Positions 37,283 through 47,972 of a DNA stretch of 50,222 bases are shown here, in pieces. Below the pieces are notes generated by a model. It was not told the DNA's origin. It saw nothing but the letters and a program-made list of their open reading frames with translations, and searched no databases. Position numbers and translations under genes: made by a program. This DNA is from an uncultured Sporosarcina sp. (lineage in GTDB: Bacteria > Bacillota > Bacilli > Bacillales_A > Planococcaceae). The stretch is taken from assembly GCA_948469885.1 (NCBI GenBank), contig CAOKMT010000014.1, positions 1 through 50,222 of the forward strand, read 5' to 3'. How positions within the stretch are numbered: the first letter of the stretch is position 1; each line of letters opens with the position of its first letter.

Positions 37283-38527
37283 TTAATTGATCACTTTCAC
37301 TTTCACTTGTCGTCTGCCAAATTTATACGCAGCCTGTTTTGTCGGAAAATGAAGATCTATTTTATTGCCTTTAATAGCGCCTCCGGTATCTCCTGCAATT
37401 GCATAACCATACCCTTCCACCCACACTTTTGAGCCGAGTGGAATGACATTTGGATCGACTGCAATTACTTTCGTGTTCGGATTCGCACGTAAATTGATCC
37501 CTGTACTCGTAATGCCCGAACAACCGTTACAATGTGCTGTATATGCCGTAGCCGATACATAAAATTCTTTCCCGCCTGCTGGCGCTGCATTACTTCGAGA
37601 TACGCTCACTTCAGCCGAACCTGAACCGCCACTCGATGCCGCGCTTGCGACCAACACTTTCGAACCGACAGCTACAATTTTCTTCGTTGGTTCCTGAATG
37701 ACTTTTTCATGATTTGTCGTACGGGAAATTTCTTTCCCATCTTCTTTGACAATCGCATACTCACGGGAAACTTTTCCTTTTTTGCCTTCTTGGACGACTT
37801 TTTCTTTCCCTTTCAGCAAAGTGTTGTCACTCCGTGTTTCCACTGCATAATTCATGTCTTCTTCCACGACATCGATCACTTTTTCGACCCGCACAATTTG
37901 GACGACAGCATCTGGTTCTACTACGTCTTCCACTTGTTGCCCTTCAAGCCGGTCAAGCTCATCCAACTGTATATTTTCTTTCTTTAAAAAGTCGCCGACT
38001 GTTGTTGCCGTCGACCAGTATTTTTTCTTCTCTCCACCGTCAACTAGCGTAAATTCATACGCTTTTTCAACAGCGATTTTATCATTGTCACCAAGTTGCG
38101 CACGTACGTCCGGACTTACTGCATCATGTTCAGTCAGTTCAATGCCGGCTTCTTCCAACACTTCACCTACTGTTTTCTTTGTTGTCCAGACAGCTAGATC
38201 TTCTTCGTCAACTTGTATGGCAATTTGTTTTGACTGTTCCCACCGAACCGATAAACCATCTTCGATAGGTGTATTCACTGAGGGTGATATTAAATCATGT
38301 TCGGCCACTTCGATTTCCTGTTCGGAAAGAAGATGCCCAACTGTATTTGCATATGTTCTGACTTCAAGCTTTTCTCCGTTCACGGATAAGGTGACGGATG
38401 TTTTATTACCTTCGTAAATCGCGAGTGTCACAATGCTAACAAATGAGATTGCGATTATGCTCATGATCGCGATTTGATTACGCCTCAATGATTTACAGAA
38501 CAGACTTTTCATGGTCCTACTTAGCAT
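37283..38527 (-). CDS. yabE: Cell-wall protein with DUF348 repeats, G5 domain and 3D domain (YabE, Rpf/Sps-like)
   Basis: A probable secreted peptidoglycan-active protein of the stationary-phase survival (Sps) group, related to resuscitation-promoting factors. The 414-residue product has a signal/anchor segment (about 18-40), three DUF348 repeats (about 45-215, each with TVGHLLSEQEIEV- or TVGEVLEEAGIEL-like blocks), a G5 domain (about 220-295) and a C-terminal 3D domain. The last has AGDTGGAIKGNKIDLHF with the aspartates that give the domain its name. A strong sigma-A promoter precedes it. In B. subtilis it is also controlled by an antisense RNA; I could not confirm one here. Confidence 0.93.
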   Translation of the reverse strand: MLSRTMKSLFCKSLRRNQIAIMSIIAISFVSIVTLAIYEGNKTSVTLSVNGEKLEVRTYANTVGHLLSEQEIEVAEHDLISPSVNTPIEDGLSVRWEQSKQIAIQVDEEDLAVWTTKKTVGEVLEEAGIELTEHDAVSPDVRAQLGDNDKIAVEKAYEFTLVDGGEKKKYWSTATTVGDFLKKENIQLDELDRLEGQQVEDVVEPDAVVQIVRVEKVIDVVEEDMNYAVETRSDNTLLKGKEKVVQEGKKGKVSREYAIVKEDGKEISRTTNHEKVIQEPTKKIVAVGSKVLVASAASSGGSGSAEVSVSRSNAAPAGGKEFYVSATAYTAHCNGCSGITSTGINLRANPNTKVIAVDPNVIPLGSKVWVEGYGYAIAGDTGGAIKGNKIDLHFPTKQAAYKFGRRQVKVKVIN

Positions 38528-38557
38528 GAAAAAAACTCCTCCTTCATCACTCGTGTG

Positions 38558-38586
38558 ATTATATAGGTTCCTATTCTTAGTGTCAA
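38558..38586 (-). promoter_or_regulatory. Sigma-A promoter of yabE
   Basis: Perfect hexamers: TTGACA (38581-38586), 17 bp, TATAAT (38558-38563) on the minus strand, 30 nt before the start codon. Confidence 0.92.
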
Positions 38587-38660
38587 CCTATTGAAATTCG
38601 TTTCTAGTAAGCTTAGGAAGTGTTTATATGCAAAGGATGGAGTTTAGTTTGGCCGCTTAT

Positions 38661-39428
38661 TTACTTTATATTGAATATGTTCAACGCATTTTCTGTCGTC
38701 ATTTCTGCGATTTTCTCCACCGGTAATCCTTTCAGTTTTGCAATTTCTTCCGCTACCAGCGTGACATAAGCGGGTTCGTTACGTTTTCCGCGATAAGGAT
38801 GCGGCGCTAAATACGGAGCATCGGTTTCAATCAAAAGATGCTCCAGTGAAATTTCTTTTGCAACTTCTTTTGGTGTCTTTGCATTTTTAAACGTGACAGG
38901 ACCTCCGAGTGAAATCATAAAATTCATATCGATACAAACTTGTGCCGTTTCTACACTGCCGCCGAAACAATGCATGATCCCCCCTGTTTTTTCTGCCTTT
39001 TCTTCTTTCAAAATGCGAATTACATCAGCAGTTGCTTCACGATTATGAATGATAATCGGTAAATTCAACTTGTGTGCGAGCTGAATTTGTTTACGAAACA
39101 ATTGTTGTTGAATGTCTTTCGGTGATTTATCCCAATGATAATCAAGACCTGTTTCACCGATCCCGACGACTTTTGGATGTGCCGCAAGCGACTCGATCCA
39201 AGCCAAGTCTTCTTCCGTACAATCGATTGCGTCAACAGGATGCCAACCGATGACCGCATAAATGAACGCATGACGCTCTGCAAGTTCCATCGCTTTTTTT
39301 ATCGTTTTTCGGTCAAAACCGATGACGACCATTTTCAGGACACCCGCTTGTCGTGCACGTTCAATCACTTCTTCAACATCATCCTCGTATTGGTCTGCAT
39401 TCAAATGAACATGTGTATCTATATACAT
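38661..39428 (-). CDS. tatD: TatD family metal-dependent DNase
   Basis: A TIM-barrel nuclease of the amidohydrolase superfamily. The 255-residue product begins MYIDTHVHLNADQY with the HxH metal pair, and has GIGETGLDYHW (about 90-100), IIHNREA (about 125) and LIETDAPYLAP (about 195-205), which supply the other ligands. The ATG at 39428 has GAGGAG 8 nt upstream; an in-frame extension to 39470 is rejected. It lies between metG and yabE as in B. subtilis (yabD). Confidence 0.95.
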   Translation of the reverse strand: MYIDTHVHLNADQYEDDVEEVIERARQAGVLKMVVIGFDRKTIKKAMELAERHAFIYAVIGWHPVDAIDCTEEDLAWIESLAAHPKVVGIGETGLDYHWDKSPKDIQQQLFRKQIQLAHKLNLPIIIHNREATADVIRILKEEKAEKTGGIMHCFGGSVETAQVCIDMNFMISLGGPVTFKNAKTPKEVAKEISLEHLLIETDAPYLAPHPYRGKRNEPAYVTLVAEEIAKLKGLPVEKIAEMTTENALNIFNIK

Positions 39429-39608
39429 TTCAATTTCTCCTCTCGCACCGTTTTCATTGTAATCGAGCAAAATATTTCTTTCATCTCAAAAATATTACAT
39501 TTGTATTACGAGCACTCAATAATTCACAGTCATATATTTATTAAATCCTGTAAATTGCGGCAGATAAAGACTTTATTTCTTAACGGAAAAATAACATAAT
39601 TAGAACGA

Positions 39609-39723
39609 AAAACGACAGAACGGCTCCCTTTCCGCGGGCGTTGCCTCTGTCTCCTCGCTTCCTCTGCGAGAACTTTAGCTAACGCGATTCCCGCAGGAGT
39701 GTCGCCTTTCTGTCGGTTTCCTA
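39609..39723. repeat. REP-like long imperfect hairpin between tatD and metG
   Basis: The ends (CGACAGAA and TTCTGTCG) are inverted copies, and inside GCGTT pairs with AACGC next to CCGCGGG and TTCCCGCAGGAG blocks. Together they can fold into a hairpin of about 110 nt. Blocks such as TTCCCGCAGGAGT recur in the hairpin near 50030, so the element may belong to a dispersed family. The rest of the 332-nt space holds no gene. Confidence 0.6.
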
Positions 39724-39760
39724 AACATTTTCCCTACAAAATTGAGGTTTAATTCTCCAT

Positions 39761-41752
<1,992 letters not shown>

Positions 41753-41879
41753 CTATTCTATCGAAGATATTAGACCGGCACAACGTTCTTATCTGGTGTG
41801 CCGTTACACTATGGGTGATTTATTACATTTATAATAGCAATTTCATTGAAAACTCGTGCTTTAGCGCAAGTTTTATTGA

Positions 41880-41908
41880 TTGACGATAATTGGAAGTCTT
41901 GCTATGAT
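41880..41908 (+). promoter_or_regulatory. Sigma-A promoter of abrB
   Basis: TTGACG (41880-41885), 17 bp, TATGAT (41903-41908) on the plus strand. It leaves a leader of about 60 nt. Confidence 0.85.
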
Positions 41909-41956
41909 AAATGGCATACAAATGAAACAACATTGAATATTTGTAAAAATCCATTT

Positions 41957-41963
41957 AGTCGAA
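41957..41963 (+). promoter_or_regulatory. Candidate Spo0A box in the abrB leader
   Basis: AGTCGAA matches the 0A box TGTCGAA at six of seven positions and directly joins the ribosome site AAAGGAG. In B. subtilis phosphorylated Spo0A represses abrB from boxes downstream of the start site. Confidence 0.5.
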
Positions 41964-41976
41964 AGGAGTCCTATTC

Positions 41977-42258
41977 ATGAAATCTACCGGCATCGTAAGG
42001 AAAGTCGATGAGCTTGGTCGTGTCGTCATTCCTATCGAATTGCGTCGAACCCTCGGGATTGCCCAGAAAGACGCGCTCGAAATTTACGTTGATGAAGATA
42101 AAATCGTCTTAAAAAAGTATATGCCGAACATGACATGCTCCATTACGGGTAACGTTTCAGACGACAATTTGAGTCTTCTTGACGGAAATTTGATTTTAAG
42201 CCCTGAAGGCGCAACACAACTACTTGAACAACTTCAAAATTATTTACAAAAAGATTAA
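41977..42258 (+). CDS. abrB: Transition-state regulator AbrB
   Basis: Represses stationary-phase and sporulation genes during growth; Spo0A relieves it. The 93-residue protein has the N-terminal swapped-hairpin DNA-binding domain MKSTGIVRKVDELGRVVIPI (about 1-50) and a short C-terminal oligomerisation part. It is about 96 residues in B. subtilis. The ATG has AAAGGAGT 7-8 nt upstream. It is one of few plus-strand genes here, divergent from metG and convergent with rsmI, as in B. subtilis. spoVT is its longer relative in this window. Confidence 0.96.
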   Translation: MKSTGIVRKVDELGRVVIPIELRRTLGIAQKDALEIYVDEDKIVLKKYMPNMTCSITGNVSDDNLSLLDGNLILSPEGATQLLEQLQNYLQKD

Positions 42259-42263
42259 CCATT

Positions 42264-42299
42264 CCGGAACGGTTCACCGTTTCGGGTTTTTTATTTTTT
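42264..42299 (+). terminator. Terminator of abrB
   Basis: CCGGAACGGT/ACCGTTTCGG (42264-42273 with 42276-42285) is followed by TTTTTTATTTTTT on the plus strand. The T-run overlaps the last codons of the convergent rsmI. Confidence 0.85.
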
Positions 42300-43172
42300 C
42301 ACGTGAAACATTCTATACACATCACGGCGACTCATATGTCGTTCAATCGCAACTTCTTTTATCGCTGCTTTTGATCTGATACCTTCCCTTTCCATCAACT
42401 CGGTGACATGTTGTTCAACAGACAAGTCTTTCCACCATGCTTCCGCCAATTTCTCATCTGCTTCTGTCCCGTCACTTCCTTCAAGTACAATACAAAATTC
42501 ACCGCGCATATGACTAGATTGTACCCAATCCAGTGCTTCCTCAAGCGTGCCGCGTAAGAATTCTTCAAACCGTTTCGTCAATTCCCTCGCCAGTACAACT
42601 TGGCGGGCACCATCGATTTGTTTATGCAATGCTTGGATCGTTTCTTTTAATCGATGGGGGGCTTCGTAAAAGACAATGGTTTCTTCTCTCTTCTTCAACA
42701 GACTGACTTCAGCATCCCGCGTTTTTTTGTGGCGTGATAAAAAACCATAAAATAAGAAAGGCTGCGATTTTAAGCCCGATGCAACAAGTGCACTAATTGC
42801 AGCATTCGCACCCGGTATCGGGATGACATCGTATCCATCTCGTAATGCTTTTTGTGCAATATCCGCACCTGGATCCGATATACAAGGCATGCCCGCATCA
42901 CTGACAAGCGCAATCGTTTTCCCTTCCGCCAGCAATGTTAAAATCTTTTCGCCGCCATGTTCAAGATTATGTTCATGGTAACTCATAAGCGGTGTGTGGA
43001 TATCAAAATGATTACATAATTTAATGGTATTCCGTGTATCTTCAGCTGCAATATGATCCGCTTCTTTTAATATTCGGATGGCGCGGTACGTCATATCTTC
43101 AAGATTACCGATAGGCGTCCCGACCAAAAATAATTGTCCACCGCCTCGTTCAGCACTTTTTTGTGATCTCAT
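42291..43172 (-). CDS. rsmI: 16S rRNA (cytidine1402-2'-O)-methyltransferase
   Basis: Methylates C1402 in the ribosomal P site. The 293-residue SAM enzyme of the TP-methylase fold has LFLVGTPIGNLEDMTYRAI at the N-terminus, AAEDTRNT, SDAGMPCISDPG and IPGANAA, all RsmI signatures. The ATG has GGAGG 9 nt upstream. It follows the GIY-YIG gene by 1 nt and ends convergently with abrB. Confidence 0.96.
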   Translation of the reverse strand: MRSQKSAERGGGQLFLVGTPIGNLEDMTYRAIRILKEADHIAAEDTRNTIKLCNHFDIHTPLMSYHEHNLEHGGEKILTLLAEGKTIALVSDAGMPCISDPGADIAQKALRDGYDVIPIPGANAAISALVASGLKSQPFLFYGFLSRHKKTRDAEVSLLKKREETIVFYEAPHRLKETIQALHKQIDGARQVVLARELTKRFEEFLRGTLEEALDWVQSSHMRGEFCIVLEGSDGTEADEKLAEAWWKDLSVEQHVTELMEREGIRSKAAIKEVAIERHMSRRDVYRMFHVKK

Positions 43173-43173
43173 G

Positions 43174-43437
43174 TTATTTGTCCTCCATTTTGATGTACCG
43201 TTCTTTCTCTTGCCTGCTCAACTGTTTAAATTGATATTCTGCTTGCATCGCTTTTCGCTTTGTTTCATATGTTTCATAGTAAATACAATGGACCGGCCGT
43301 TTTGCGCGTGTATATTTTGCACCTTTTCCCTCATTATGTACGCGCACACGTCGTGCCAAATCATTCGTATAGCCGGCATAATAGGAACCATCCCTACATT
43401 CAAGCACATAAAAGAAGTGTTCAATCTTCTTCTCCAT
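43174..43437 (-). CDS. yazA: GIY-YIG nuclease-like protein (YazA)
   Basis: A small UPF0213-type protein of unknown function with a GIY-YIG endonuclease fold. The 87-residue product has [18 protein letters not shown] (GIY-YIG core) and the arginine-containing helix [22 protein letters not shown]. The catalytic pattern appears present, but activity is not shown for the family. It starts inside the last codons of trmN6 (17-nt overlap), so they are co-translated, in the order trmN6-yazA-rsmI seen in B. subtilis. Confidence 0.92.
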   Translation of the reverse strand: MEKKIEHFFYVLECRDGSYYAGYTNDLARRVRVHNEGKGAKYTRAKRPVHCIYYETYETKRKAMQAEYQFKQLSRQEKERYIKMEDK

Positions 43438-44167
43438 ATAAGAGTCGCCTCACTTCTTCTGTGTAGTTGCCAGCATGATCGTAAACGTAAAGGGGTGGCA
43501 ATATTTTCAAATCAGGCTTTCCATCTTTCGTTCCTTCAATTAAAAGCGTATTGGCTTCTTTTCCTTCCTTTGGATAGACGAAGCGAATACGTTTCGGCTC
43601 AATTCGATGGGCACGCATTGATGTCACGATATCCAATAATCTGCCTGGACGATGGACAAATGCCGCTTTCCCACCTTGTTTTAAAAGTTGGCTTGCTGAC
43701 TCGATTGCTTGATCCAATGTAAGCTTGATTTCATGTCTTGCAATCGCAATCGGTTCGCTTAAATTTCGATCGCTTGCCTCATGTGCTGGAAAATAAGGCG
43801 GATTACACGTAACCAAATTGTATTTGTCATAGCCTATTTTTTCCGCAATGCCGATGACATCATCGTTAATAACTTCTATTTGGTCTTCCAATTTGTTATA
43901 CGAGACACTTCGTTTCGCCATACACGCCAATCTTTCTTGCAATTCAATAGCCGTAATGGAGGCTCCCGTCCTTCCGCTTAGAAACAGCGGGATCGCACCA
44001 TTACCCGCGCAAAGATCGACAATTTTTCCGGCCTTACCGGGTACATGAGCAAAACGTGAAAGTAAAACTGCATCCAATGAAAATGAAAATACCGACGGAC
44101 TTTGGATAATCCGTAAATTCTCTGCTAATAAATAATCAAGTCGTTCATTCTCTTTCAATAAATCCAC
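43421..44167 (-). CDS. trmN6: tRNA1(Val) (adenine37-N6)-methyltransferase-like (YabB)
   Basis: A SAM-dependent methylase, by homology acting on A37 of tRNA1-Val. The 248-residue protein has [16 protein letters not shown], the SAM loop [15 protein letters not shown] (about 50-64) and the NPPY motif in [10 protein letters not shown] (about 120), typical of N6-adenine methylases. The GTG at 44167 is chosen because GGAGG lies about 10 nt upstream; a longer ORF to 44215 reads into the yabA terminator. Confidence 0.9.
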   Translation of the reverse strand: MDLLKENERLDYLLAENLRIIQSPSVFSFSLDAVLLSRFAHVPGKAGKIVDLCAGNGAIPLFLSGRTGASITAIELQERLACMAKRSVSYNKLEDQIEVINDDVIGIAEKIGYDKYNLVTCNPPYFPAHEASDRNLSEPIAIARHEIKLTLDQAIESASQLLKQGGKAAFVHRPGRLLDIVTSMRAHRIEPKRIRFVYPKEGKEANTLLIEGTKDGKPDLKILPPLYVYDHAGNYTEEVRRLLYGEED

Positions 44168-44183
44168 AATCCTACATCCTCCA

Positions 44184-44227
44184 TAAAGAAAAAGCCGACG
44201 CCTATATATTGTCATAGGTTCGGCTTA
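44184..44227 (-). terminator. Terminator of yabA
   Basis: AGCCGA..CTAT pairs with ATAG..TCGGCT (44193-44205 and 44214-44226) with an internal mismatch bubble; TTTTTCTTT follows on the minus strand. Confidence 0.8.
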
Positions 44228-44229
44228 CT

Positions 44230-44601
44230 TCATACATTTTGTTTATTTAAAAACGACAGACAGAAAAGGCAGTCTTCCCCTTTACGGGTACTTCCATAAT
44301 GAACGTTACAAACATGGAAGCCTTCATTATAAAGACGGGCCAAGTTATCAACGCCTTCCCCGACATCTACCGTATGTGCTTTCTTTTCGTATTGTTGCTT
44401 TTCAGAAGTTTCTTTGACTTGTTCGTCCATTTCCTCAAGCCTTTTCCGCAAATGATGGTTTTCAAGTTGAAGCGAATGGTTCTCTTCCGTCATTTTCGCG
44501 ACGTCTCCCATCAATTCACGAAATTGCTTATGCATCGCTTCGAGCTGTTGTTCAAAATCAATGACTTTGTCTAGAAAATTCCTTTCTTTCAACTTCCCCA
44601 C
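44230..44601 (-). CDS. yabA: Replication initiation control protein YabA
   Basis: Binds DnaA and the sliding clamp DnaN to limit initiation. The 123-residue product has an N-terminal leucine-rich coiled coil (about 10-70; [20 protein letters not shown]) that forms the tetramer and a C-terminal zinc-binding part with the CNVHYG and CLFC pattern. The start is uncertain: GTG at 44601 with GGGGA adjoining, or TTG at 44592 with GGGGAG 8 nt upstream. It follows ricT by 6 nt. Confidence 0.93.
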   Translation of the reverse strand: MGKLKERNFLDKVIDFEQQLEAMHKQFRELMGDVAKMTEENHSLQLENHHLRKRLEEMDEQVKETSEKQQYEKKAHTVDVGEGVDNLARLYNEGFHVCNVHYGSTRKGEDCLFCLSFLNKQNV

Positions 44602-44607
44602 TCCCCA

Positions 44608-45438
44608 TCACTTGATTGAATGGACCAGCTTCTTTTCAGGTTCCATAATCTCTTCCAAAGTGTACTCCAGCACATGGTCTTCTTCGGTTAAACTTACTTG
44701 GAGTAAACGTTCAAGGAGATTCAGACCAACCACCTTTCCAGGTCCTTCAGGCGTATCGACTCGTGTCCCGACATCAGGCATAAGCTTTTTCGCTTCCTCA
44801 TAGTCATCATTCTCATATTTCAAACAACACATGAGCCGTCCACATAATCCGGAAATCTTTGATGGGTTGAGGGATAAATTTTGATCTTTCGCCATTTTAA
44901 TGGAAACTGGTTCAAAATCTCCAAGAAAAGTCGAGCAACAAAGCATGCGCCCACAAGGTCCAATCCCCCCTAGCATTTTCGCTTCATCCCGTACACCGAT
45001 TTGACGAAGTTCGATGCGTGTTCGGAAAATGGAGGCAAGATCTTTGACCAGATTACGGAAATCGACTCTTCCTTCCGCAGTGAAATAAAAAATGATTTTA
45101 TTTCGATCGAATGTATATTCAACATCGACAAGTTTCATGTCGAGTTGGTGTTCTTCAATTTTGACAAGACCTATATCGAAAGCTTTTTGAGCTTCTAGAT
45201 GATTTTCCTCGACTTTCTCAACGTCTTCACTTCTCGCAGGACGTACAATCTTTTTTAGCGGCAAGACAACATCATTCTCGCCAACTTCTCGTTCTCGGAC
45301 TACTACTTTTCCGTATTCAACCCCTCGAGCTGTTTCGACGATGACATAATCCTCTTCGTCAAGGTCATAATCAAGTGGATTGAAATAATATATTTTACCC
45401 GCTTTTTTAAAACGGACTCCTATTACTTTATACAACAA
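44608..45438 (-). CDS. ricT: RicT (YaaT), PSP1-domain regulator of the Y-complex
   Basis: With RicA and RicF forms an iron-sulfur complex that guides RNase Y cleavage and promotes Spo0A activation, competence and biofilm. The 276-residue protein has the PSP1 domain and clustered cysteines: GPCGRMLCCS (about 163-172) and GLCGRLMCCLKYE (about 198-210), probable [4Fe-4S] ligands. It starts 11 nt inside the holB end. The order holB-ricT-yabA is as in B. subtilis. Confidence 0.95.
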   Translation of the reverse strand: MLYKVIGVRFKKAGKIYYFNPLDYDLDEEDYVIVETARGVEYGKVVVREREVGENDVVLPLKKIVRPARSEDVEKVEENHLEAQKAFDIGLVKIEEHQLDMKLVDVEYTFDRNKIIFYFTAEGRVDFRNLVKDLASIFRTRIELRQIGVRDEAKMLGGIGPCGRMLCCSTFLGDFEPVSIKMAKDQNLSLNPSKISGLCGRLMCCLKYENDDYEEAKKLMPDVGTRVDTPEGPGKVVGLNLLERLLQVSLTEEDHVLEYTLEEIMEPEKKLVHSIK

Positions 45439-46435
45439 GTAACCCCTCCTGCAAATTGAGCACCAATTGTTCCATCAGCAGCGTACGATTCATATTACTG
45501 TGCAAACGTCTTTTAGCTTGCAACACTGCTTCCATCATAGCAGATAATTGACTGTACGTAATTTTCATCGCCAATCCATCCAAAAATTCTTTTTCATCGG
45601 GAAATGCCCGCGTTGACTCAAGTTCAGCTTTGGATGCTGCGATGTCTCGGTAAGCATACAATAGTAAGTCAAGGCCACGATCCGTTTCTTCTCTTTCTTT
45701 AAAGATACGGGACCATTCCGATTGGATAAATAAAAGCGCCTCGTGTACATGCCGATCTGATGCTTCCATCAATTTTAACACTGTTTTTCGCATCTGGGCA
45801 AACACATCATCTTCCGCAAGCTGAAATGCTGCTTCCACATTGGCTGTTACCATCGTAACAGTTGCTGCCATAGAAGCCGTGATGCCTCTATCCATAAGTT
45901 TGGCAATCATCGCTTCCCGTGAAGGTGGTAAAAACGAGATACGCTGACAACGGGATTGAATCGTCGGCAAAATGGAGGCGTAAGAATCGGTCAATAAAAT
46001 GGCTGTCACATCGCCTTCCGGTTCCTCCAAGTATTTAAGCAACGCGTTTGCCGCAGCGATATTCATCCGTTCCGCTTGGGAGATGATATATATTTTCCTT
46101 CCCCGCTCATACCCTTTTTTCGTCATTTCCGCAATGAGGTTGTCCATCTGCTCTTTCCGTATGTTTTGTCCATCCGGTCGAATGATCGTCACGTTCGGAT
46201 GGTTGCCGGACGTGACACGTCGACACGAATGGCATATTTCACATGGTACAGAAGTTTCAGTATTTTCGCAAAGGAGTAGTTTGGCGTAAAATAAAGCAAT
46301 CGTTTCTTTACCGGTTCCACGTTCACCATCAAAAATATAAGCATGTCCAATCCGTTTGTTTCTGAACGACGCACTCAGCCTTTCAATCACAACTTTTTGT
46401 CCATCCATCAACGCAGATACCTCTCCGAATTGCAT
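45428..46435 (-). CDS. holB: DNA polymerase III delta' subunit
   Basis: Clamp-loader subunit for loading DnaN. The 335-residue protein has an AAA+ fold with HAYIFDGERGTGKET (Walker A-like), a zinc finger of cysteines (CEICHSCRRVTSGNHPN; about 67-84), AERMNIAAANALLKYLEEP and SRCQRISF (sensor). The delta' P-loop is often modified, as here GERGTGKET. The ATG lies 59 nt beyond yaaR and after an intrinsic terminator. Confidence 0.94.
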   Translation of the reverse strand: MQFGEVSALMDGQKVVIERLSASFRNKRIGHAYIFDGERGTGKETIALFYAKLLLCENTETSVPCEICHSCRRVTSGNHPNVTIIRPDGQNIRKEQMDNLIAEMTKKGYERGRKIYIISQAERMNIAAANALLKYLEEPEGDVTAILLTDSYASILPTIQSRCQRISFLPPSREAMIAKLMDRGITASMAATVTMVTANVEAAFQLAEDDVFAQMRKTVLKLMEASDRHVHEALLFIQSEWSRIFKEREETDRGLDLLLYAYRDIAASKAELESTRAFPDEKEFLDGLAMKITYSQLSAMMEAVLQAKRRLHSNMNRTLLMEQLVLNLQEGLLVV

Positions 46436-46456
46436 TTTTTATCAACTCCAACTTTC

Positions 46457-46492
46457 AAAAAAACCGTGCTTTTCTTAGAATGGAAAACACGG
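46457..46492 (-). terminator. Terminator between yaaR and holB
   Basis: CCGTGTTTT pairs with AAAAGCACGG (one G-T pair; about 46464-46473 and 46484-46492) and is followed by TTTTTTTG on the minus strand, 2 nt beyond yaaR. Confidence 0.85.
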
Positions 46493-46494
46493 AA

Positions 46495-46935
46495 TTACCA
46501 ATATAAATTAATGAGGAGACCTTTGATTTCCCCTATTTTTTCGAGCATATCAACGGTACTTTTCTCTTCATCCAATAAATCTTGTGCCAATTCAACAAGC
46601 TTTTCATCAATCGTCTGAACAACTTTTAAGCGCCGGCCTTCGCCGTACTGGTTCCATGTATGCGATTGCTTTAATTCCAAACCTGTTTCAACAGCTTCTT
46701 TTAAAAATCGTCGGACAAGCATTTTAAACTTTGCCATGTCACGCAAATTACGAGACCGGGCCATCCGATCTCCCGCGGCTGTTATATCACCGAGAAGCCT
46801 CGTAATTTGCTCATTATGAAGCTTTTCCCCTTGCTTTATAACCATTTTTCCAAATTTATTGCCACCTTGCGGCTTTTGCAATTGATCATTTCTCTGCTTT
46901 TCAAGTCCCGTTCGAAAGTCACTATTCACTTTCAT
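46495..46935 (-). CDS. yaaR: DUF327 family protein YaaR
   Basis: A small conserved protein of unknown function. The 146-residue product is mostly helical, with FRTGLEKQRNDQLQ near the start, ITRLLGDITAAGDRMARSRN in the middle and LKVVQTIDEKLVELAQDLLD near the end, as in the YaaR/DUF327 family. It has no signal or membrane segment. It follows darA by 20 nt in the conserved tmk-darA-yaaR-holB set. Confidence 0.9.
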   Translation of the reverse strand: MKVNSDFRTGLEKQRNDQLQKPQGGNKFGKMVIKQGEKLHNEQITRLLGDITAAGDRMARSRNLRDMAKFKMLVRRFLKEAVETGLELKQSHTWNQYGEGRRLKVVQTIDEKLVELAQDLLDEEKSTVDMLEKIGEIKGLLINLYW

Positions 46936-46955
46936 TGTACATCACCCCAACATAC

Positions 46956-47315
<360 letters not shown>

Positions 47316-47338
47316 TTATTATACCATGAATTCACGTT

Positions 47339-47971
47339 TTACATGAGTCGGGAGCTAATGATTTTCCAAACATTTTCCGTCACTACTTCTTTGGTAAGCC
47401 TCGCATCGGTTTGGATAATGCGATTTGGATAACGATCGATAAGCATCCTGTATCCTTCGTAAACATCACGATGGAAACGGATATTTTCTTTATCCAGTCG
47501 ATTTTGTTCACGTTCATCATTGCTGGCAATCCGCGAAAGGCCCGTTTCCGGTTCAATATCGAAAAAGATCGTCAAATCTGGCATTGTCTCTTCTATTGCA
47601 AATTGATTGATCGTCAATACTTCTTCAATTCCAAGACCGCGGGCATATCCTTGATAAGCAAGCGAACTATCGATAAAACGGTCACACAGAACGATGGCCC
47701 CTCTCTCAAGTGCCGGCATAATTTTTTCAACGAGATGTTGACGTCTCGCCGCTGCATAGAGAAGTGCTTCCGTTCTCGCATCCATTTCTGTAAAACGGTT
47801 ATCTAAAATGACCTCACGGATTTTTTCCGATATACGGATACCACCAGGTTCACGGGTTAGAACAACGTCTTCTCCTTCCGCTTGCAATCGATTAGACAAT
47901 GCTGCAATGACTGTTGTTTTGCCAGCTCCTTCAGGTCCTTCAAACGAAATGAACTGTCCTCTCATTTTCAT
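47339..47971 (-). CDS. tmk: Thymidylate kinase
   Basis: Phosphorylates dTMP to dTDP. The 210-residue enzyme has [11 protein letters not shown] (P-loop, about 9-19), TREPGG (about 40), [18 protein letters not shown] (DRY/H-like, about 93-110) and a LID region with ERE-type residues ([13 protein letters not shown]). The ATG at 47971 has GGAGG 6 nt upstream and lies 1 nt after the yaaO stop, so it is coupled to yaaO. A longer form to 47989 is rejected. Confidence 0.97.
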   Translation of the reverse strand: MKMRGQFISFEGPEGAGKTTVIAALSNRLQAEGEDVVLTREPGGIRISEKIREVILDNRFTEMDARTEALLYAAARRQHLVEKIMPALERGAIVLCDRFIDSSLAYQGYARGLGIEEVLTINQFAIEETMPDLTIFFDIEPETGLSRIASNDEREQNRLDKENIRFHRDVYEGYRMLIDRYPNRIIQTDARLTKEVVTENVWKIISSRLM

Positions 47972-47972
47972 G

